From positions 54,822,029-54,886,028 of the forward strand of contig OX579633.1 in assembly GCA_951230915.1 (NCBI GenBank): a DNA stretch of 64,000 nucleotides, in the 5' to 3' direction. The position numbers were made by a program, and so were the translations under genes. The stretch is from Antitrichia curtipendula. Its lineage: Eukaryota > Streptophyta > Bryopsida > Hypnales > Leucodontaceae. Below are positions 57,727 to 64,000 of the stretch, piece by piece; position 1 is the stretch's first letter; each line of letters starts with the position of its first letter. The notes below the pieces were generated by a model that saw only the letters and a list, made by a program, of their open reading frames with translations, had not been told where the DNA came from and searched no databases.

Positions 57727-58189
57727 GGAAATCATAAATAGGAGCAAAAAATCAGAAAATATTACAGATAGAGGCACGGATTGGAGTTAATTACAACTTG
57801 GATACAAGAAATTCGAATAGTTTGAAACCTTTGCTGCTTTTTCTTTTATGATTTAGGTCCTACATTGGTTTAGAAAAATAAGTTGAAATAACATTCAATG
57901 TTAGCTAGGTTTCCTTAAATGTAGAGGTCTCTTCAAAACTTCCTAGCCCCTTCATCATAGTTCACTTTTTAGTCACATTTTGAAGAGACCTCTACATTTT
58001 AGGAAACCTAGCTACCATTGAACATTATTTCAACTTATTTTTCTAAACCAATGTAGGACCTAAATCATAAAAGAAAAAGCAGCAAAGGTTTCAAACTATT
58101 TGAATTTCCTGTGTCCAAGTTGTAATTAACTCCAACCCGTGCCTCTATCGGTAATATTTTCTGATTTTTTGCTCCTATTTATGATTTCC
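57727..58189. mobile_element. Foldback element with about 212-bp arms
   Basis: The left arm 57727-57938 and right arm 57978-58189 are close inverted copies (GGAAATCATAAATAGGAGC at one end, GCTCCTATTTATGATTTCC at the other; CTCTTCAAAA against TTTTGAAGAG near the centre) around a 39-bp loop. It is non-coding. The target duplication was not resolved. Confidence 0.85.
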
Positions 58190-59361
58190 GACATAATCAA
58201 AGAATAAAGAGTAAGATGTCTGCAAAATAACATCATGACATGTTTCATCATTTTGTAAATGCCTTGTCGTACGCGTAATCTAGGGGTAAGCACCTTTAAC
58301 ACACAATTGTGGTTAGATGACACGGAAAATCGTCCCAGGGACTCTACTATGTTGCTATGAATTTGGATTTAATCGGATTATCTCTAAAACACCCCAAGGG
58401 AACCTAAAACCTCTCTTTCCCTCTTCCGGAACTTTACTTCTTTCCGGTTTCTAATCTGGATCCGTCCTTTTCTGGAATCCGGATACAGTAACTCTTCGGT
58501 TTGTAATACCCCTGTTTTACCTTCAGGGGGTCCGCTTTTACTCTTTGAAGGGGCAGGGACTCCACCACTTATCAGTTACACAATCTAACACCTACAAAAC
58601 AACCTAAGACACTCAACAGATCTAAATGTTGCAATAAAGTAGGTTTCCGTCTCCTCACGACTTTCCGGATGGCCTATCCAGAAAGCAGGTCACACAGAAT
58701 CCGATCTCTCCTCTCCACTACAACGACAGATACATAACTATCCGGATTTAACACAAGAGAAATTCTATGAGATAGTAGGCGACACTACAGTTGGCAGATC
58801 TTCCGGTAAGTAGGGGTTTTCCCCTTGGCGGCTGCTTAACTCCGCACGGAACCAGAAGTGGTTCCGGAACCTCACCCTCAACACTCCAATCGGATTACCG
58901 TTCCAGTATTTTAAAGATTCTAAATGCACAAGTCCCACAGATCCGTCCTAACTTCGCCACAGATTCTCCCTTACTGTCTCACTCCAAACAATTATGGGAT
59001 CCGGATTCCTCCTTCCTAGTCCCTCACAACTTCTCCAAGAAAACACACACATACACCATCCAAGTCCTCCAAAAATACTTAAACACATGGAAAGTATACT
59101 CGGTGTCTTAGATTTGAAATGAGGAAATTGAAATGAAACTTCAAATTGCATAAGGAGGAATGAATGGGCAACAGACCTGCCCACCATTTAAAACCAAAAC
59201 AAAAAGGGAAAAAGGGGACCGAAAATCAAGCTAACCAACTACAAAAGAAGCCGAGATACCCGGCACCGAAAACTATCCCTAAAAATCCGGAAACGGGCCC
59301 ACACTTACGGAAAATTCCGTTCCGGAAACTAAAAGCTAAAAATCCTAACTATCCGTCCTAT
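58190..59361. other. 3' flank of the unknown frame, rich in TCCGG
   Basis: No gene. From about 58430 onward the DNA is rich in TTCCGG and ATCCGG words, as is the adjacent coding frame, so it probably belongs to the same element or transcript (3' UTR). Confidence 0.45.
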
Positions 59362-61344
59362 CTACTTTCCGCGGTGCGTCTTCTTTGAACTACTTCCGCC
59401 TTGATTCGTAACTTCCTTCAGGTTGGCCTTGACAGGAGTCGACCGGAGAGCCGCGCGAGTCTGAATCTTCCTGGGAGGGGGCGGAAGATCTTCATCTGTT
59501 TCCGTCATGGATCCGGATTCGTAGTCGTCCTTGTCCGAATCCACGATCTCGTTTACATCCTCCATCTCGTCCAGGTCGATGGGAGCTTCTTTCCCCTTTG
59601 GTGCTTCTCCTTCTGGTGCATCCGTCTCGCGCATATGCACAAAATCCTGGGGACTTGTCCGGGCCGGATTGGCCACCAATCCCATCCTCCTGATGAGGTT
59701 GTTATCCACCATCGACTGTGTCTGTTTTACGGAATCGGAAGTTCCGCCATGTACTGGTGCGGGGGTTACCACTTCCACTGGTGTTTCCGCCTGAGTCGGA
59801 GTACCTTGGGCCGGAATCTTCGCGGCGATCTGACTCCTCTGCGCCAACCATCCCTGTGGAATTTCGTGTGGCCGAAGAAGTGACCCAAGTCCTTCTGATT
59901 TCGAGCGGATGGAGCTCTCGCCCACAGGTTTCACCGGAGTCTGAAGGTACGGATTGGTTGACAGATCCGGAAACGATGTGAAATTCATTGCCTGTTCCGG
60001 ATCCACCCGAGCCACCAACGCCTGCATTTCCTTCAAGACTCTCTCCATCCTCGTTTGGAAGTCCATCAGGATCATCACCACCTTCGATCCGGTGATGTGT
60101 CTATCCGTCACCAGCTGCACGTCGTAAAGGGCCGCCTTGTTAACCAAATCCGCCGGTTGGGTGACCAGCGACTGCAAACTCCGAACCATGCCAAGGGCGT
60201 CCTTCTCATTCCGTCTCGCCAAGGAACACTCTCCTTCCGCCCAACTGGTCCGGGCTTGGAATTCATCCCGGGTCTTCTCCAGATTCCGGATCTCCTCGTC
60301 CTTCAGGCGGATCGTATCCGAATCCGGCCTTCATCGGATCTCATCGATAATCTCCTCGGGCGGAACCTTCAGCTCGTTCGCGACCTCCTGGATGAACGCG
60401 GTCGTCCTCACATGTAGGAGTCGCGCTTGTACCATCCATTGGTCCCCGACGTCGAAGAACTCCTTTCCCGAATTTCTTCTCTCCTCCGAAACTTGGTCCG
60501 GCTCCACCGGGTTCATCTCGGGCTGCTTCCCCCTTGAACCCGGATCCGTGGATTTCCGCTTGGTTCCCCTCCGCTTGATCCGGTCCTCTTCAAGTTCTTC
60601 CTCTTCCTCTTCCAAAACTGAGACATCCTCCTGGACTTCATCCATCAATCCGTACTTGAGGATTTTGCATCCGGTTTCGTAGATGAGAGTCTCATCCGGT
60701 GTCAGTACATCTCCATGATGGTACAGGTGGAAAAGGTAGGGGCAGATCGGGCTGTACTTAGCCTTGCTGACGTGATCCACCAATTTGGTGACCACCGTCG
60801 CGATAACTCTTCCCCAATGCACCACCCTCTCCTCCAGGCTTCTGAAAATCGTGTTGGCCACTGTTACGGTGATCCGGCTCGGCTTTTCCGGATAGAGTAT
60901 CGAAATCATAAATTCCAATACTCTCCGGTGACGCTCGTTGATGCAGTCCGCGATTGCATAGCCTTCCTTGGCGTTGGGTGGATTCCGGAACTTCCCTGTT
61001 GCGAACTTATCCGCCCTGGAAGCCAAGCCGTTCCTGAACTTCCGGAACTGATACACCTTCGCCCAGACGTCTTCCGTCCATCCCTTCCTCTGTCCTCTCA
61101 CAGTCAGCTCGTACTGATTCGCCGTCCCATCAATGAGTTCCTGAATCAACTCATCCTTCTTCAAGTTCCAGGGTCTCTCTATCAGCCCTACGCATCCCAT
61201 CCGTCGGAGATCCTCCTCCAACTCCTTCTGGACCTCCGGGTCATTTGGTATCGCCGGACAGACCATCCGGGCGATGACCGACACCCTCGCGGATCTTGGA
61301 TGACTACTTTCCGCCATTCGGAACCCGGAAACTACTGGCCTCAC
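59362..61344 (-). pseudogene. 661-codon frame with one in-frame TGA, unknown, transposon-like
   Basis: The minus-strand frame runs unbroken from ATG at 61344 (a second ATG at 61317 starts MAESSHPRS) to TAA-type stop at 59362, except for one TGA at 60331-60333. That stop falls between EEIIDEIR and RPDSDTIRLKDEE, in sequence CGATGAAGG, and is one transition from CGA (Arg). The N-terminal 230 residues are a compact domain with GQRKGWTEDVWAKVYQFRKF and TVANTIFRSLEERVVHWGRV. Then follow a Glu-run and KRRGTKRKS (nuclear-localisation-like), a predicted coiled coil around the TGA (LKDEEIRNLEKTRDEFQAR), and a Pro/Thr-rich, acidic tail. No catalytic motif, zinc knuckle or protease was seen. It could be a gag-like or helper protein of a transposon, or a host protein. 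I do not recognise it with certainty. Confidence 0.6.
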
Positions 61345-61815
61345 CTCTCGCTATCCGTAAATGCACTCTCACCAGACTTTCTCTCAACTAGCTAAGCGCG
61401 AACGAGTTTGAAAACTCAAAAGATGAAGAGAGAAAGGCGGGTGGTGGTCTTTAAATAGCCAGAACAGCGCCTTCAGTTCCCGGATTGGAACCGAATTAGG
61501 GTTCTGTTCCCGAGGCGCGTCCCCTAGCCTCGTAGGTCGGATCCCTAGTTCGTAGGTGGCGGCGTTCCGGTTCATTTCCGGAAACCCTAACTTGGTCGGA
61601 TCGGAAACTGGTTTCCGGATGAAGGCTTATTCCAAACGTAAGCTTTTCCGGGAAACAACTACCATTTCTTAACCTAAAGAAGTTTGAAAATTTCTACCTA
61701 TTCCATCTATTCTACTCTATCTATACGGAACTTAGGTTTCCGTGTTGTGGCATGCCTCATGACATTTTTGTACATCTATGCAAGGTTATCGCAGAATAGA
61801 GAATTGACATGCTAA
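61345..61815. promoter_or_regulatory. Upstream region of the 661-codon frame
   Basis: GC-richer, TCCGG-containing DNA to about 61640, then AT-rich. It probably contains the 5' UTR and promoter of the minus-strand frame. No element is identified. Confidence 0.35.
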
Positions 61816-62233
61816 ACCACACCTTCTTGACTATTCCACCACACCATAGGATAAAATTTAGATTTCTACCAACAAAAAGTTAAATGTTAGGATTTGGAAT
61901 TTTGGATTTGGACTTAGAGACTGTGATTTTCTCTCAAATCATTGAAAAAGTTCGAATTGAACAACACCCAGTGAAAAGGCTTATCTTTTGTATAAACAAA
62001 AGTAAAATTATTACATTTTCCTTGAGCTAAACTGTTTCATTGGGTGTTATTCAATTACAACCCTTCTTAATGGATCTAGACAAAACCAAGGACTCTAAGT
62101 CCAAATCTAAATTCCAAATTCTCATATTGAAATTTTTGATGGTAAAAATCTAATATTCACCCTATGGTGTAATGAAAAAGCCCCCGTGGGGGATTCACCC
62201 TATGGTGTAGTGGGATAGTGAAGAAGATGTGGT
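61816..62233. mobile_element. Foldback element related to 32623-33225
   Basis: Ends ACCACACCTTCTTGACTATT and AATAGTGAAGAAGATGTGGT-type sequence are inverted, followed by CACCATAGG/CCTATGGTG. The arms then pair across the interior (GGACTTAGAGACTG against AGGACTCTAAGTCC; AACACCCAGTGAAA against TTTCATTGGGTGTT). A short direct repeat TTCACCCTATGGTGTA occurs at the right end. It is non-coding. Confidence 0.7.
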
Positions 62234-62928
62234 ACGCATATCAATTCACTAATATATTTTTACCCTCACTTTTCAAAAGGTAAGGGTGATGTGGTCACCA
62301 CTGCAAAACCATTTTCTCACTCATTTTTTACCCTAAAAATACAAGACTTGTTTCCATGCTTGTGTAAGTAGTTTAACTTGAGAATGAGGATAAGAGGGAA
62401 AATCTTTAAAATGTTATGTGTCCAGAAAAGCTTATCAAAGCACAATTTCTAGTACTCCACAATATTGGTTTCCTTGTAGTACTCTTTACTTTTTTGTTAT
62501 AATCTTCCAATCTTACCCTTGAATTAAAACCAAACTTTGTAGAGATGATTAGGACTTGGCTTTCTACAAGATCTTATAGATACATGGATCTGAATGTGAT
62601 TGATTGTACTTCATGCTTCACCCTTTCATAATTTACAAAATGAGATCCCAAACACCTTCAAAGTGGCTGAAAAGGTCAAGGGTTAAACCTGCTTTAATTA
62701 AATTTAAATTGCATTTCTATTCCTATTTTATTTTAGTTAAGCTTAATTTAGTTAAACTTGAAATATTTTATTATTATTGTGTAATTTTATTAAAGTTTCT
62801 TTGAACTTGAAATCTATTTCTATTTTTATTTATTTTTGTTACAAATTGCTTCAATTAAACAGAAAGTATTTTTTTTTCTCTATTTTACTTTATTGTAATT
62901 TCCTTTAATTTCACGTGAACTCTATTTT
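62234..62928. other. Unassigned AT-rich DNA
   Basis: No gene or repeat boundary was seen. Confidence 0.4.
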
Positions 62929-63338
62929 TGTAAGAACTCCGCTACAGCTATTTCAAACTGTCGACGCTCCTTCCTCTGTGCGACTAGTTAATCGAGAAAG
63001 GTCCTGATGCTGGGTTTAATCGGTAATGTGCATGAACTCAACGACAAGCAAGCATAACAAGAACTTATGAAAGTGGCTTCAACGCAGATCTTCCTTCAGC
63101 ATAGGTTCGATTACAAAGAGGTTGCGTGCCTGCAACCGTATGCTCTCAGAGCTTTATCCTCTAGGCTGTCATGGCTTGCCTAATCGACTGTGAGTCCTGA
63201 TGATAAGATTACTGGATTTGCCTAGATAAACTTAATTTCAGATAGTGGTCACAGATGATTCCTAATCTTGGAACTCCAACTTATCCCCTAGTTCTAGCTA
63301 ATTGAGGTTTGTCCAGATGTTATGATGTAATCATAACA
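62929..63338 (-). repeat. 3' LTR of a Ty3/gypsy chromovirus
   Basis: Reading on the minus strand, the LTR begins TGTTATGATTACATC at 63338, just after a purine tract AGAGGGGGGG (63340-63350). It ends GTTCTTACA at 62929, giving 410 bp with TG...CA ends. The polypurine tract directly following the pol stop is the normal arrangement. The other LTR is outside the window, so the call rests on one copy. Confidence 0.65.
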
Positions 63339-63355
63339 CTACCCCCCCTCTAGCG

Positions 63356-64000
63356 TCAAAAGATGGAAAGACGTTGTGCATCCGGATGGCGTCGATGAAA
63401 AGCGTCGACTACGTCTCGTGCATTTTCCAAATGGGATAGTGGTTCCCATGAATCTTCTTCGGGTCCGTAACCTTCCCACAAAACTAAATATTGCCATCGG
63501 CGGCTATAGAATCTGACGTCCTTAATGGTGTGCACCACATACTCCGTATCTCCTTCAAGGGTCGTGACTGGTGGCCGGGGAGCTTGTTGTCGGCCTGGAA
63601 TCGTGTTTGGATGATACAACTCCAACAAAGACACGTGAAACACATCATGAATGTGAAGGGACGATGGTAACTTGAGGCGATAGGTGACGTCAGAGAGTTT
63701 GGCCACCACCGGAAATAGACCCAAGAATTTATGGTCAAACTTGAGTGAAGGCGTTGTTGTGCTAATATTCTCGCGTCAAAGTAATACCCGATCACCAGGG
63801 TTGAAGCATGATTGTTCCCGGACATGCTGATCGTAGTAACATTTGGCTTGGTCGCCAGCCAACTTAACCATGGTTTTAACCTCATCATGGACCTCGTGTG
63901 GCGGTGTAGGAGTCGGATACGATCCTCGGCAGCAGGAACAGTGGATGTTGATGATTTCTTGAAAGACATTGCTGGGTGGTACCCGTACGTTGCTTCAAAT
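63356..64000 (-). pseudogene. pol: Ty3/gypsy integrase C-terminus with chromodomain (decayed, partial)
   Basis: Minus strand, entering from beyond the window end. FEATYGYHP is the familiar integrase segment, followed by PAAEDRIRLL, then (after a frameshift near 63890) LAGDQAKCYYDQ and NPGDRVLL. An in-frame TGA at 63776-63778 follows. The last 122 codons (63724-63356) are open: LGLFPVVAKLSDVTYRL, LHIHDVFHVSLL, and a chromodomain with EYVVHTIKDVR, WQYLVLWEGYG and EEDSWEP containing the aromatic residues that bind methylated histone H3. Chromodomains steer such elements into heterochromatin (family knowledge). The frameshift plus stop make this copy inactive. Confidence 0.85.

Noticed and set aside
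60137..61395. Plus-strand frames of 181 and 226 aa
   Set aside because: Antisense shadows of the TCCGG-rich 661-codon minus-strand frame.

Overview
Eukaryotic nuclear DNA, almost certainly from a plant. Evidence: two spliced genes of plant-specific families (an ERD7-type senescence/dehydration protein and an RLP4-type malectin-LRR receptor-like protein), GT-AG introns mostly of 60-420 bp, CACTA and MULE-like elements with plant-type termini, and a chromodomain Ty3/gypsy retrotransposon. The short introns, small gene islands and AT-rich repeat sea would fit a bryophyte (perhaps a liverwort), but this taxonomic guess is weak.

Layout. 1-3.6 kb: AT-rich repeats, including a foldback and a 797-bp element, both bounded by TTAA. 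3.7-6.4 kb: ERD7-like gene, minus strand, 5 coding exons, 552 aa. 6.4-10.9 kb: spacer with a MULE-like element (9-bp target duplication) and TA/TTAA-bounded elements. 11.0-15.0 kb: RLP4-like gene, minus strand, 10 coding exons, 627 aa. These two are the only apparently intact host genes. 16-36 kb: nested non-autonomous DNA transposons. At least nine near-complete elements in the window are bounded by TTAA and begin with CCC-type ends (a piggyBac-like signature); others are TA-bounded, and two are CACTA MITEs with 3-bp duplications.

36.4-50.6 kb: a broken multi-exon minus-strand gene of unknown function carrying an IDGQH motif. One intron holds an 8.28-kb CACTA element (40293-48572, TSD AAA), and one exon holds a 153-bp CACTA-like MITE (TSD CTA). 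The CACTA element carries decayed exons of a captured mitochondrial NADPH:adrenodoxin (ferredoxin) oxidoreductase gene and a short plant-transposon C-terminal domain, but no visible transposase.

50.9-56.2 kb: two near-identical 2.5-kb arms face each other across exactly 200 N. Each carries a degenerate gene resembling the TET/JBP ('Tet-like 2OG-Fe(II)') oxygenases that accompany transposons in fungi and algae. The palindrome may be an assembly artefact. 57.7-58.2 kb: a foldback. 59.4-61.3 kb: a 661-codon frame broken by one TGA, unknown, probably transposon-related. 62.9-64.0 kb: 3' LTR and chromodomain end of a decayed Ty3/gypsy element running off the window.

Several broken frames differ from expectation by C-to-T/G-to-A changes at CpG sites, as expected of long-methylated transposon DNA. 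The gene models come from splice-site reading by eye: phases close across every junction of the two intact genes, but no alignment was run.
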